Part shown: in pieces, positions 9,253-18,216 of the stretch
Layout of the letters: every line of letters starts with the position of its first letter
Position numbering within the stretch: position 1 is the first letter of the stretch
Program-made: the position numbers and the translations under genes
Origin: CADEGL01 sp050180485
GTDB taxonomy: Bacteria > Pseudomonadota > Alphaproteobacteria > CADEGL01
Length of the DNA: 64,000 bases
NCBI GenBank assembly: GCA_050180485.1
Contig: JBFXED010000001.1
Span: forward strand, 174,821 to 238,820
Direction: 5' to 3'
Notes under the pieces: model-generated
The model's database searches: none
Seen by the model: the letters and a program-made list of their open reading frames with translations, nothing else
Told to the model about the DNA's origin: nothing

Positions 9253-10154
9253 ACCAAGTTGTCAAAGCGCAAAGAGGTCAGTTCCAGGAGCTTGCGAAGG
9301 CAAGCGCTTTGTCAAAACTGCTTTGTGGCCTCCGTAGACTGCGCCGTGAGCATCCCGCCATCTTAATCGGTGGAACACTTCTATCGGTGATGTTCATGCT
9401 TGCTGCGTTTGCTCCGTATTTAGGGACCGTAGATCCTACCTCTGTGGCGCCTGCCAAGCGCAATTTAACACCCTCTACTGTCGCGTGGTTTGGCACTGAT
9501 TCAGTGGGGCGAGACATTTATTCGAGGACGCTCTACGGAGCGAGAGTATCTTTAGCTATTGGCATCAGCGTTGCTTCTATCGCAGCTATCGGCGGATTAG
9601 CGGTTGGCCTTGTGGCTGGCTTTATGCGTCGACTCGACGGCATCATTATGCGCGTCGTTGACGGCATCATGGCCATCCCGCCTATTTTGCTAGCCATTGC
9701 TTTAATGGCTCTTACGCGGAGTAGCATCTGGAACGTGATCGCTGCTATCTCCCTCGCCGAAATCCCGCGTATGGCTCGGCTTGTCAGGGGAGTAGTTCTT
9801 TCATTGCGAGATCAAAACTTTGTTGAGGCAGCAATAACGGTGGGAACGCCGACTCCCACGATTATCTTCAAACATATTCTGCCTAACACAATGTCTACCC
9901 TAATGGTCCAGGCTACCTACGTGTGTGCAAGCGCGATGATCTCTGAGTCGATTCTCTCATTCATTGGCGCTGGTGTTCCACCCAATACTCCGTCATGGGG
10001 CAACATAATCGCCGAGGGTCGGTCTCTCTGGCAGATTTTCCCACATATGATCGCGATTCCTGCGGTTTTTCTGTCCCTTACAGTGCTTGCCGTAAATATG
10101 CTTGGTGATGGTCTGCGAGATGCAAATGCGCCACGCCGGGTCACACGAACCTGA
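9249..10154 (+). CDS. ABC importer permease, DppC/OppC type
   Basis: 301 residues. It has the DppC hallmarks: a cytoplasmic N-tail, one membrane segment, then a periplasmic stretch ending in WFGTDSVGRDIYSRTLYGARVSL, and an EAA loop around NFVEAAITVGTPTPTIIFKHILP. The start is a TTG inside the TTGA that ends the upstream permease, so translation is coupled; no alternative start keeps the N-tail. It pairs with the 8311 permease to form the membrane channel of the family 5 importer. Confidence 0.9.
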   Translation: MNQVVKAQRGQFQELAKASALSKLLCGLRRLRREHPAILIGGTLLSVMFMLAAFAPYLGTVDPTSVAPAKRNLTPSTVAWFGTDSVGRDIYSRTLYGARVSLAIGISVASIAAIGGLAVGLVAGFMRRLDGIIMRVVDGIMAIPPILLAIALMALTRSSIWNVIAAISLAEIPRMARLVRGVVLSLRDQNFVEAAITVGTPTPTIIFKHILPNTMSTLMVQATYVCASAMISESILSFIGAGVPPNTPSWGNIIAEGRSLWQIFPHMIAIPAVFLSLTVLAVNMLGDGLRDANAPRRVTRT

Positions 10155-10197
10155 CTTGTATTGAGATTTATGGGGAAAGGGCCAGCGCAGTTAGGCC

Positions 10198-11187
10198 ATG
10201 ACGCTGTTAGAGGTTCGCCGCCTAGAAACACAGTTTAGGACGCCCACTGGTATCAGTAGGGCCGTCTCCGACGTTACATTCTCAATCGATTCGAAGCAGA
10301 CGGTGGCGATCGTTGGCGAAAGCGGATCCGGTAAATCGGTCACCGCATTATCTATTCTTCGTCTTATTGCAGAACCACCTGGAAAGATTTCCGGCGAGAT
10401 ATTCTTTAATGGACGTAACTTGTTGCAATTGTCAGAGCGCGAAATGCGCGGCGTTCGCGGCAACGAAATTAGCATGATTTTTCAGGAGCCGATGACGAGC
10501 CTGAATCCCGTGCTAACTGTTGGATATCAGCTATCGGAGCCGTTGCGGCTACATCAAGGCCTGGGTAGGCGAAAAGCTCTCGACCGATCCGCTGAGCTTC
10601 TATCGGTGGTTGGTATTCCAGACGCGCGGCGGCGCCTAAAGGATTACCCACATCAGTTTTCGGGCGGAATGCGTCAGCGGCTGATGATTGCTATGGCGTT
10701 GGCATGTTCGCCGAAGCTTTTGATAGCGGATGAACCAACAACTGCGCTGGATGTGACCATTCAAGCCCAAATTCTCGACCTTATGCGCGAACTAAAGGAT
10801 CGGGTAGGGACGGCAATCTTACTTATTACCCATGACCTCGGCGTGGTTGCAGAGCTTGCGGATAAGGTTGCAGTTATGTATGCGGGCCGAATTGTCGAAT
10901 ATGGAAACGTCGAAGATTTGTTTGCTGGGCCTTTGCACCCTTATACAACAGGCTTGTTGAACGCCGTCCCAAAGATCGGAGCTGCAACTAGGCAGAGTAT
11001 CGATAGGTTGGCTGAAATCCCCGGTATGGTTCCCAACCTCAAAGAGAAGATCGAGGGCTGCGCTTTCTTCTCACGCTGCCCGGTAGCATCGCAGAAATGC
11101 CAGGAAAGAGAACCGTTGCTCGAACAGAGCTTGGGCGGACATTCCGTTGCGTGCTTCAACGCTCAACGGGAGAAATATATCGTATGA
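10198..11187 (+). CDS. ABC importer ATPase, DppD/OppD type
   Basis: 329 residues. Walker A is GESGSGKS (40-47), the signature is SGGMRQR, Walker B is LLIADEPT, and the switch His is in LLITHDLG. The C-terminus has the oligopeptide-transporter ATPase extension with Cys residues (GCAFFSRCPVASQKC) that in this subfamily can hold an Fe-S cluster. Its stop overlaps the start of the partner ATPase in ATGA. Together they power the importer encoded from 6532. Confidence 0.93.
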   Translation: MTLLEVRRLETQFRTPTGISRAVSDVTFSIDSKQTVAIVGESGSGKSVTALSILRLIAEPPGKISGEIFFNGRNLLQLSEREMRGVRGNEISMIFQEPMTSLNPVLTVGYQLSEPLRLHQGLGRRKALDRSAELLSVVGIPDARRRLKDYPHQFSGGMRQRLMIAMALACSPKLLIADEPTTALDVTIQAQILDLMRELKDRVGTAILLITHDLGVVAELADKVAVMYAGRIVEYGNVEDLFAGPLHPYTTGLLNAVPKIGAATRQSIDRLAEIPGMVPNLKEKIEGCAFFSRCPVASQKCQEREPLLEQSLGGHSVACFNAQREKYIV

Positions 11188-12158
11188 GCGCTCCAGTTTT
11201 GTCAGTTCGTCAGCTTAAAAAGCATTTTTCGGTCTCGCAAAGGAAGACAGTTTTCGGATCAAAGAAAACTCTGTATGCAGTTGACGGCGTCACCTTCGAT
11301 ATCAACTCCGGCGAAACACTCTCGCTCGTTGGTGAGTCCGGTTGCGGAAAGTCAACCGTTGGCAGGACGATCCTGTGCTTGTTTTCACCCACGAGCGGCG
11401 AAGTGCACCTAAACGGTAAACGGATCGATGACCTTCCGGTGCGAAAAATGCGCCCTCTCCGGAAGCATCTGCAGGTCATTTTTCAAGACCCATTTTCTAG
11501 TCTTAACCCGCGCATGTCTGTCCGGGACATAATTGCGGAGCCACTCAAAAACTTTGGAATTACGGTGGGTGAGCGCGCTACGACAGAACGCGTCGTACAG
11601 ATTCTCGAAAACGTCGGGCTTCCGAGCGATGTTTTACGGCGACGACCTCATGAATTCTCTGGTGGGCAACGTCAGCGTATCGGGATTGCAAGGGCAATTG
11701 CCGCGCAGCCGGATGTGATTATCTGCGATGAAGCGGTATCGGCGCTGGATGTATCGCTTAAGGCGCAGATCGTGAATCTGTTGTGCGATCTCCAGCGTGA
11801 GAAAGGTTTGGCTTTACTGTTTATCAGTCATGATCTCGCGATCGTAGAACACATGACGCATCGGGTCGCAGTCATGTATCTGGGGGTGATCGTCGAGATA
11901 GGCACGAAAGCAGATATCTTTTTGCGCCCCAAGCACCCTTATACAGCGGCACTGCTTTCCTCTGTGCTTGTACCGGACCCAAAGATGCGAAAAAGCAGGA
12001 TTGCTTTAAAGGGCGAAATCCCAAGCCCTATCGACCTTCCAAAAGGTTGTCGGTTTTCTAGTAGATGCCCTTTGGCATTTGATAGGTGCTACTCGGAAGA
12101 GCCGGCCCTACGAGCGATTTCACAGGGGCATCTTTCGGCCTGCCATCTTAGCCAATAG
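11184..12158 (+). CDS. ABC importer ATPase, DppF/OppF type
   Basis: 324 residues from the ATG at 11184, which overlaps the upstream stop (ATGA); the frame extends further upstream only as read-through within the neighbour gene. Walker A is GESGCGKS, the signature FSGGQRQR, Walker B VIICDEAVSALD, and a Cys-containing C-terminal extension GCRFSSRCPLAFDRC matches the DppF subfamily. The 3' end overlaps the convergent LysR gene by 11 bases. Confidence 0.93.
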   Translation: MSAPVLSVRQLKKHFSVSQRKTVFGSKKTLYAVDGVTFDINSGETLSLVGESGCGKSTVGRTILCLFSPTSGEVHLNGKRIDDLPVRKMRPLRKHLQVIFQDPFSSLNPRMSVRDIIAEPLKNFGITVGERATTERVVQILENVGLPSDVLRRRPHEFSGGQRQRIGIARAIAAQPDVIICDEAVSALDVSLKAQIVNLLCDLQREKGLALLFISHDLAIVEHMTHRVAVMYLGVIVEIGTKADIFLRPKHPYTAALLSSVLVPDPKMRKSRIALKGEIPSPIDLPKGCRFSSRCPLAFDRCYSEEPALRAISQGHLSACHLSQ

Positions 12159-13071
12159 CTGGTGAGGCTCGATCGGATTGAGCTTCGTCTAAAATCCAAG
12201 AGCGAAAGCTCTTCGCGACCGTCTTTCGCTTCATTCCAGATTTTTGATTCAGATAATATCCGCGGGGAACGCTTTTTTTGGGGCCAAGGGGCGCTAACAG
12301 TCGGCCACTCTTGATGAAGGAATTTAATAGAGTAGGCGAGCCCATAAAATAGCCTTGTCCCGCCATCGCTACGTGGACGGCCATAGTTGGATCGTCAAAA
12401 TATACTCGGCTGCCCAGCAAAGGCTTGTCCGGACGACAGCGGTGGCACCACTCGGACCACCAATCATGAGATGTTTCACAAAGCAGAGTGGCTCGATCAA
12501 TCGCCTTTAGATCCATCGTGCGCGCTTCACCCCCTTCGAACGAGGGTGAACAGAGCGGCATCAGATCAGACCGGAAAAGAAGATCTTCGCCGTCATCAAG
12601 AGAGTGCTCTGTATCTGGAATAATTGTGATCGCGTCGTCGATAGGCCTTTTAATCGTCTCTGGCGTAAGCCGGCTTATGTAGATGTCGATATTGGGGTAT
12701 GCGCTTAGGAACCGAGTAAGTCGTGGCGCGAGCCAAAACTCTGAAAATTGAGGAGTTACCCTGATCCTCAGCGGCTCTTTTGATTTTTGCGAATCAATAC
12801 GGATCTCGCTTGTTGCCTGCGCCAACTCGTTAAAGGCCCCGTAGGCAACTTGCAGCAGCTTTTTGCCTGCCTCTGTTAGCTCCACATGGGGACCGCCACG
12901 AAGCAACAACTTCGTGCCAAGTTCGGTTTCCAGAAGTTTTACCTGATGGCTAACAGCGCCTTGCGTGACGCAGAGCTCATTCGCTGCGTTAGTGAAGCTG
13001 AGATGTCTGGCCACAGCCTCGAAATTTCGCAGGCTGGTTAGCGAGGGGAGCTGCCGTCTCATCGCAGACAC
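12148..13071 (-). CDS. LysR-family transcriptional regulator (GcvA-like)
   Basis: 307 residues. The N-terminal helix-turn-helix lies in residues about 12-60 (LRNFEAVARHLSFTNAANEL, then VTQGAVSHQVKLLE), with the LLxRGG / LTEAGKKL wing typical of GcvA-type LysR proteins; the rest is the effector-binding domain. It ends convergently against the DppF gene and diverges from the PhyH dioxygenase at 13490, with repeats in the gap. It is the only regulator in the left module, so it probably controls the importer and catabolic genes; the inducer is unknown. Confidence 0.9.
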   Translation of the reverse strand: MSAMRRQLPSLTSLRNFEAVARHLSFTNAANELCVTQGAVSHQVKLLETELGTKLLLRGGPHVELTEAGKKLLQVAYGAFNELAQATSEIRIDSQKSKEPLRIRVTPQFSEFWLAPRLTRFLSAYPNIDIYISRLTPETIKRPIDDAITIIPDTEHSLDDGEDLLFRSDLMPLCSPSFEGGEARTMDLKAIDRATLLCETSHDWWSEWCHRCRPDKPLLGSRVYFDDPTMAVHVAMAGQGYFMGSPTLLNSFIKSGRLLAPLGPKKSVPRGYYLNQKSGMKRKTVAKSFRSWILDEAQSDRASPAIG

Positions 13072-13489
13072 CTCATGGACACACGGAACGCCCGCAAGGA
13101 TATCATAGAATTCTGACGCCTGAATAAACGCCTTATTAAGGGTGAATTAAGGGGTCACCATTGTCAACGACATGGCCATTGGGAATTAAACCTGAGTTTC
13201 GGACTTTCTGTAGCGGCGTCCCGGTAATGACGGCGTACATGGTCGTTATGCTGTGGGCGATGGCTAACTCAAAGAGAAGCACATGCAGCTGCGGGAGCAG
13301 CGCAGTAAGGGCGCAACGGAAATTTATGATTCCGGAGCTGAGCTATTTTGCCGGCGAGCAAGAGGCTCGTTTCACAGGCAAGGGCGCCTGGCCCACTGGT
13401 TGATATATGCTCATGTGAGGCTCAACTTAGTGTGAAATCTGTCTTTTGCACGAAGTTCAACTTGCCGCGTATGCAGAATTCACGATGCA
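13072..13489. other. 418-bp divergent intergenic region
   Basis: The gap between the LysR and PhyH genes holds the repeats listed at 13123-13153. An 80-codon frame at 13161-13403 has no recognisable family, no convincing ribosome site and irregular composition, so it is not called. No RNA gene is recognised here. Confidence 0.5.
13123..13153. promoter_or_regulatory. Dyad and helically phased repeats upstream of LysR gene
   Basis: AATAA, five bases, TTATT forms a 15-bp dyad at 13123-13137. It overlaps the first of two copies of ATTAAGGG (13135-13142 and 13146-13153), whose starts are 11 bp apart, one helical turn. LysR proteins usually bind interrupted dyads close to their own promoter, and this lies about 50 bp from the LysR start, so autoregulation and control of the PhyH gene are plausible. 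Confidence 0.45.
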
Positions 13490-14287
13490 ATGGAGACGAA
13501 TGAGATGGTCGTCTGCGCGGCTCAAAAGGTCCTTGGAGATTCCGATAAGAAGTTTTATGCCGAGAATGGCTATTTGCTTATTCGCAACACGGTTTCCGAC
13601 GCGTGGCTAGCGCGTTTGCGCAATGCAGTCCGGGAGGTAGGGGAAACGCATAGGGAACAAATTTGCTCTACTCGTAGAGTTGGCGTGCACGCAACTCACA
13701 GTAGGGCTAAGCCGGCTCTGGAATGGGTCTCAAATCCTGATATCGATTCGGAAGCCATTTGGACATTCGCATCTGCGCCCGAGATTTTAAACTTGGTGGC
13801 GGGGCTTCTTGGTGACGACATTTGCTTTCATCACTCGCTGTTGGTCTTTAACCGCCTAGGCGCCCGCAGCTACGACTGGCATCAGGATGCCGCCTATCGA
13901 CCGGACCCAAATGCTACATCGGTGCTTATCTCTGTCCATCTAGCCGATTACGGACCACTAGATGCACGAAATGCCGTTATTCCCGGCAGCCACAAAGGGC
14001 CGTTGTTCAGCCATGCCGACGAGCATGGAGCTTTTGTAGGTCTTATCTCCAAAGACGATCTTCAGAAAGTTGATACGACATCTAAGATTGAATTGACGCG
14101 AACTGCTGGAGCAGTTGAGTTCTTACATCCGTTGACTATTCACCAGGATGATGTTGGGTGCCAGTGTGATGGCGGTGCGATACTGCGCTTCGCCTACATC
14201 TCCGGCTCGCCACACGCCAAATTTGAGGGTGGGTCGCATCGCTACGGCACAAACGTTCGCGGGCGGTCAACCGAAGCCACCACATAG
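13490..14287 (+). CDS. Phytanoyl-CoA dioxygenase (PhyH) family Fe(II)/2-oxoglutarate enzyme
   Basis: 265 residues. The iron facial triad is visible as H131-x-D133 in YDWHQDAAY and a distal His in FLHPLTIHQDD (H218 most likely); R233 in ILRFAYI can bind 2-oxoglutarate. The AVIPGSHKGPL loop is a PhyH hallmark. Such enzymes hydroxylate acyl-CoAs, betaines, ectoine or other small molecules. It stands alone downstream of a regulator in the catabolic module, so hydroxylation of the imported compound or a derivative is likely. The first ATG is used; a later one at residue 6 is possible. Confidence 0.85.
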   Translation: METNEMVVCAAQKVLGDSDKKFYAENGYLLIRNTVSDAWLARLRNAVREVGETHREQICSTRRVGVHATHSRAKPALEWVSNPDIDSEAIWTFASAPEILNLVAGLLGDDICFHHSLLVFNRLGARSYDWHQDAAYRPDPNATSVLISVHLADYGPLDARNAVIPGSHKGPLFSHADEHGAFVGLISKDDLQKVDTTSKIELTRTAGAVEFLHPLTIHQDDVGCQCDGGAILRFAYISGSPHAKFEGGSHRYGTNVRGRSTEATT

Positions 14288-14424
14288 TCTCTATCGTCTA
14301 CGATTGCGGGGCTTGTAGCCGACGCATTTAGCAGGTGCATCGATCGATGCCGCTGCCTACCGAGGCCGGGTCGGCGATCGGGGTTCGTCGTGGCGGAAGA
14401 CGTAAGTTAGGCTGAGGTCTGAGT

Positions 14425-14455
14425 TGTCATAAGACACGTTATGCGCACTTAGCGA
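14425..14455. repeat. Palindromic segment at start of the mobility module
   Basis: TGTC-ATAA-GACA at 14425-14436 is a 12-bp element with perfect 4-bp arms, overlapping ATAA-GACACG-TTAT (14429-14442) and followed by TTATGCGCACTTAGCG. Closely packed dyads resemble a site-specific recombinase binding site. It lies between the catabolic module and the recombinase module in an otherwise gene-free 280-bp stretch. The function is inferred. Confidence 0.3.
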
Positions 14456-14566
14456 AAAGTGACCTGAAGTCCTCCGCAGTGTACTCGCTACCATTGCTTT
14501 TAATACGCAGTGGGAGTGTTGAGAACTCGAGCTAAGCTCAATGAGAGGTAAATCGTTTTTTCGGTT

Positions 14567-15211
14567 TCACCAATCAGAAAATGTCACTCGGCCAAGATCA
14601 ATCGGCTGCCACATCTGGTCAGCGCCACCGCCGGCAGATGCGCACCCTCCGTGCTCATCATAGATGCTCCAACCATCCAGCTTTGCAAACTCACGCTCAC
14701 AACGCCGGGCAAGCGTTTGTGCTGGTTGCGAGGGATGAACGAAGAGCACTTGCCCGTCCTCGAAGTGAAATACCGGCGCGTTTAATGATGCGGTGCTTTC
14801 CCGTACCGCTGAAACGGCGTTTGCGCTGGAGGAAATCATGTAGACCTGACACGGCGTCCCGCCCCAATTTTCTAGGAAGTGTGACAGAGGCCCACCAGCG
14901 GGATACTCAACATGGTTGTAGCTGCCGTCAAAAATAGCCCAGGACTCGAATCCCTCTAGGCCCGGTCTCCACATCTCAGCTAAATCCTGTACGCATTCGT
15001 AACGGTAGTAGCGAAGCACAAGACCATTCCGCCACGTTCGCCATTTGGGACCGCACCGGAGATATGTTGTGAACTTTGGGTTAACAGTTGCGAAAGCCCG
15101 AAAGGGCTCGATCGTGTTTCTCAAAGCTAATTTTGTGCGGAGATAGACCAGGCGTAGATGTGCGTGCTTCTGGTTCTGCTCTTGGCGAAACGTGTCTAGG
15201 TATATCGACAC
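14567..15211 (-). CDS. Hypothetical protein, 214 residues
   Basis: The family is not recognised. The start is placed at a GTG at 15211 because GGGGGAGG lies five bases upstream; the longer open frame to 15484 reads through sequence with no protein-like character. The product is rich in aromatic and Arg residues (WRTWRNGLVLRYYRYECV, GFESWAIFDGSYNHV) and has no signal peptide or membrane segment. It lies opposite the DUF2924/recombinase pair and may be island cargo. Confidence 0.55.
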   Translation of the reverse strand: MSIYLDTFRQEQNQKHAHLRLVYLRTKLALRNTIEPFRAFATVNPKFTTYLRCGPKWRTWRNGLVLRYYRYECVQDLAEMWRPGLEGFESWAIFDGSYNHVEYPAGGPLSHFLENWGGTPCQVYMISSSANAVSAVRESTASLNAPVFHFEDGQVLFVHPSQPAQTLARRCEREFAKLDGWSIYDEHGGCASAGGGADQMWQPIDLGRVTFSDW

Positions 15212-15610
15212 TTCAGCCTCCCCCAAGACTGGTTCGCGGTAACAGCATATCCGAAGCTTGGTTGTTCTGTGAAACTCATCGCAGGTGCGGTCTGGAAATA
15301 AATGGTTGCGAGCACCGGTACCCATCCACGGACTAGCGGTGCGATGGCACAATTTGCCGACGCTGACTGCCACTGCGCGGTTCGGATTGACCGTGGAGCG
15401 CCGCGGGCTCCTGGTTCCGATCTCTCCGTGCAGGCAGCAGTCCCCGTTGGGCTCACCTTGCTGATTTGTTGGGGCGTTCGACACTCGGTGACAAATACTC
15501 TATCCGACCGGGGAAGCTCAGCCCAACCAGCGGGTCAGATAAGTTATCCTTACGCCCCACAAAGTTCGAAGACGCTGCAGAAAGGACTGGCTATCCGAGC
15601 CACGGAGAGC
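15212..15610. other. 399-bp gap without a recognised gene
   Basis: This lies between the divergent hypothetical gene and the DUF2924 gene. Open frames on both strands cross it, but none has a ribosome site or a recognisable family. It could hold the promoters of both flanking genes. Confidence 0.4.
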
Positions 15611-16069
15611 ATGCATGCGCTCATGGCAGCGGGCAAAAAGGCGCTGGTGGAAGCTGAACTAAAGGGGTTGGAGAAAACTCCGACACCTGAGCTCCGACGG
15701 CGCTGGCAGGATGCGTATGGACGGCCTACACCGCCCCACATGAGCCGCGGGCTCCTGCTTCTCAGCCTGGCCTACCGGATCCAGGAGCGTGCCTTTGGCG
15801 GGCTTAGCGAGGCCACCCGCAAGAAGCTCCTCAAAATCGCCGCTGATCTGGAGCGCGATCCGAACTGCTTGGAGCCCAAAGGCCCCCGGATCAAGGCCGG
15901 GACCCGGCTGGTCAAGGAATGGAAAGGCGAGGTTCACGAGGTCACGGTTGAGCCGGACGGTTATACCTATCGCAATAAGCGCTATGGCAGCCTCTCGGAG
16001 ATCGCCCGGCAGATAACCGGCACCCGCTGGTCTGGACCCCTGTTCTTTGGGCTTAAGAATGCCACCTGA
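15611..16069 (+). CDS. DUF2924 domain protein
   Basis: 152 residues from the ATG at 15611 (15623 is an alternative); the open frame to 15302 lacks a plausible start. The segment RRRWQDAYGRPTPPHMSRGL, then LAYRIQERAFGG, and a C-terminal KAGTRLVKEWKGEVHEVTV and YRNKRYGSLSEIARQITGTRW are the DUF2924 pattern. These small basic proteins are repeatedly found immediately before large serine recombinases in alphaproteobacterial islands and phages. Here the gene overlaps the recombinase by 11 bases, so it is probably a partner such as a directionality or site-binding factor. That role is inferred. Local G+C is higher than in the genes to the left. Confidence 0.85.
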   Translation: MHALMAAGKKALVEAELKGLEKTPTPELRRRWQDAYGRPTPPHMSRGLLLLSLAYRIQERAFGGLSEATRKKLLKIAADLERDPNCLEPKGPRIKAGTRLVKEWKGEVHEVTVEPDGYTYRNKRYGSLSEIARQITGTRWSGPLFFGLKNAT

Positions 16070-17744
16070 GCCCAGACGCCAGCTCCGCTGTGCCATTTAC
16101 ACGCGGAAATCTTCCGAGGAGGGGCTGGAGCAGGAGTTCAACTCTCTCCAGGCCCAGCGCGAGGCCTGTGAGGCGTTCATATCCAGTCAGCGCCACGAGG
16201 GCTGGCGGCTAATCCGCACCCCCTATGATGACGGCGGTTACTCCGGCGGGTCCATGGAGCGTCCTGGAATCCAGGCTCTGCTGAAGGACGTCCAGGCGCG
16301 GCAGATCGATGTGGTGGTGGTCTACAAGGTTGACCGGCTTACGCGCTCGTTGTCGGACTTCGCCAAAATGGTAGAGGCCTTCGACGCTAACGGCGTGTCG
16401 TTTGTCTCGGTCACCCAGCAGTTCAACACCACCACGTCCATGGGGCGGCTGACCCTGAACATCCTGCTGTCGTTTGCCCAGTTCGAGCGTGAGGTCACCG
16501 GTGAGCGGATCCGCGACAAGTTTGCAGCATCCCGCAGGAAGGGGATGTGGATGGGTGGCACCATTCCCCTCGGCTATGACCTGAAGAACCGTAAGCTCGT
16601 CGTGAATGCCAGGGAAGCGGCGCAGGTCAGAGAGATATTTGAAACGTACGCTCGTGTTCGATGCGTCCGAAAGCTCAAGGCCGAACTGGAAGCAAGAGGA
16701 GTCAGGACAAAGTCTTGGAAAAGCGCTGCCGGCGTAACGCGAGGCGGAAAATCGCTATCACGTGGGTCCCTCTACAACCTGCTTCGAAACCGCCTCTACC
16801 TCGGTGAGGCCGTCCATAAAGGGAAGGCGCATCCAGGCGAACACACCGCCATCGTATCGGATGAGCTCTGGAATAAGGTTCAGAAGACCCTCGAGGCCAA
16901 TCGCTCGCACCGAAAACTCCGTACCAACTGCACCGAGCGGAGCCCGCTAGCGGGCCTTATCTTCGATGAGGATGGCAATCTATTTAGTCCGTCACATACC
17001 TCGCGAAACGGGCTTCGTTATCGGTACTACGTCAATCAGGCGACGCTACAGCATAAGACGTCAAAGCCAGGGCAAATTGCTCGACTTCCGGCGCATGAAC
17101 TGGAAGAGGTAGTGCGAAAGGCTGTTTCGGGGCTTTTTAGCGACGAAGATCGCGTTCTTGCAGCCCTCAAATGCCAAGAGGATAAAGCCAAACCCGCGAT
17201 CGTGAACGCAGCAAAATCGATTGGTCAGCGCATTGCGGATCGAGGTGGCGGAGACCAATGGGGGTTGCTGCTCCCGATTATCGCGGAAATTCGAATAGCC
17301 GGAGCTGGCCTGAAGGTAGTGATAAAGGGAGCGGAGCTCGCGAGGTTGCTAGGGTGCGATAGTGGATGCCGACCGCAGCGCGTGACTCATGTGACTGCCC
17401 AGCTCCCACGAATACTACATAGATCGCGGTTCAAGATCATTCAGCCTCAGAATACGCAAGTGGATGGCGAGATTCAGGTCTCGCTGCTGAAGTCGATCGC
17501 CCGTTCACACGAGTGGTGGAATCAACTGCTTAGCAACCCCGATGAAACTCTCGAATCTATCGCTAAGCGCGCAGGTGTCTGTCAGCGATTCGTAAGCCAA
17601 ACGCTGAAATTAAGGTTTCTTAGCCCGGCTCATACCGAGCAAATAGTGTCAGGCCGAACAGGCTCAACAATGCCTGTGCGAGAGATGATGTGCGCTATGC
17701 CTCAGATGTGGAAATCACAGCGATGGCCGAAAGGCAGCATGTGA
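16059..17744 (+). CDS. Large serine recombinase (site-specific integrase)
   Basis: 561 residues from the ATG at 16059, inside the end of DUF2924; an in-frame TTG at 16047 is less likely. The N-terminal resolvase domain has catalytic S18 in YTRKSSEEG, then VVYKVDRLTRSLSDF and the ERIRDKFAASRRKGMWMGG helix. The recombinase domain follows (RSPLAGLIFDEDGN, YRYYVNQ), with a tail of about 200 residues. Large serine recombinases integrate islands by recombining attP with attB. The gene lies within 3.5 kb of the tRNA-Ser where the low-G+C region ends, so it is the likely integrase. The second half is lower in G+C than the first. Confidence 0.93.
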   Translation: MPPEPRRQLRCAIYTRKSSEEGLEQEFNSLQAQREACEAFISSQRHEGWRLIRTPYDDGGYSGGSMERPGIQALLKDVQARQIDVVVVYKVDRLTRSLSDFAKMVEAFDANGVSFVSVTQQFNTTTSMGRLTLNILLSFAQFEREVTGERIRDKFAASRRKGMWMGGTIPLGYDLKNRKLVVNAREAAQVREIFETYARVRCVRKLKAELEARGVRTKSWKSAAGVTRGGKSLSRGSLYNLLRNRLYLGEAVHKGKAHPGEHTAIVSDELWNKVQKTLEANRSHRKLRTNCTERSPLAGLIFDEDGNLFSPSHTSRNGLRYRYYVNQATLQHKTSKPGQIARLPAHELEEVVRKAVSGLFSDEDRVLAALKCQEDKAKPAIVNAAKSIGQRIADRGGGDQWGLLLPIIAEIRIAGAGLKVVIKGAELARLLGCDSGCRPQRVTHVTAQLPRILHRSRFKIIQPQNTQVDGEIQVSLLKSIARSHEWWNQLLSNPDETLESIAKRAGVCQRFVSQTLKLRFLSPAHTEQIVSGRTGSTMPVREMMCAMPQMWKSQRWPKGSM

Positions 17745-18169
17745 TAACGCACCTTACATCTGACCCGACCACTATACTACCTGCTCACCAAGGGCCGGAA
17801 GGTTCTCCGACACCGTGGAAGCTAATCGCAGCCGTTGCATCCCGTGTGGTGGATCGCATGAGTATCCCGAGATCAAACCAGACCGTTCACTTGATGCGTT
17901 GGTACAATGTTCTGCGCGTGCGACACCGCATAGAGAGCCGAAATAAATTCGAATTGCAGCTTTACACCACGGATGATTTGCGACGGCAGTACCAAGAAAA
18001 CGGTAACGATTTAATTAGACTCCGTGACGGCATCGTCACCCGAGCCGAGCTGATTGCCGAAATCCGTTGGCGCGTGTTTTGGGTGCGATTCGGCTATGGA
18101 ATTATGCTTGTTATGACTGTAATCGCGGCAATCGCTGCCGTCGCCGCCGCCCTCGAAGGATGGGAGTGA
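17723..18169 (+). CDS. Hypothetical protein with C-terminal membrane anchor
   Basis: 148 residues from the ATG at 17723, overlapping the recombinase end by 22 bases in another frame. The N-terminal two thirds is soluble and charged (RRQYQENGNDLIRLRDG); the C-terminal end is one hydrophobic segment, FGYGIMLVMTVIAAIAAVAAAL. No family is recognised. It could be cargo, or one of a pair with the convergent membrane protein at 18217. Confidence 0.55.
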   Translation: MAERQHVITHLTSDPTTILPAHQGPEGSPTPWKLIAAVASRVVDRMSIPRSNQTVHLMRWYNVLRVRHRIESRNKFELQLYTTDDLRRQYQENGNDLIRLRDGIVTRAELIAEIRWRVFWVRFGYGIMLVMTVIAAIAAVAAALEGWE

Positions 18170-18216
18170 TTCGGGTAGGCGCTTGCGTGCAGTTCTGGTC
18201 CGGGATCCAGTTTGGC

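Noticed and set aside
13161..13403. 80-codon frame in the LysR/PhyH gap
   Set aside because: No ribosome site, no recognisable motif, and it overlaps a region with probable promoters.
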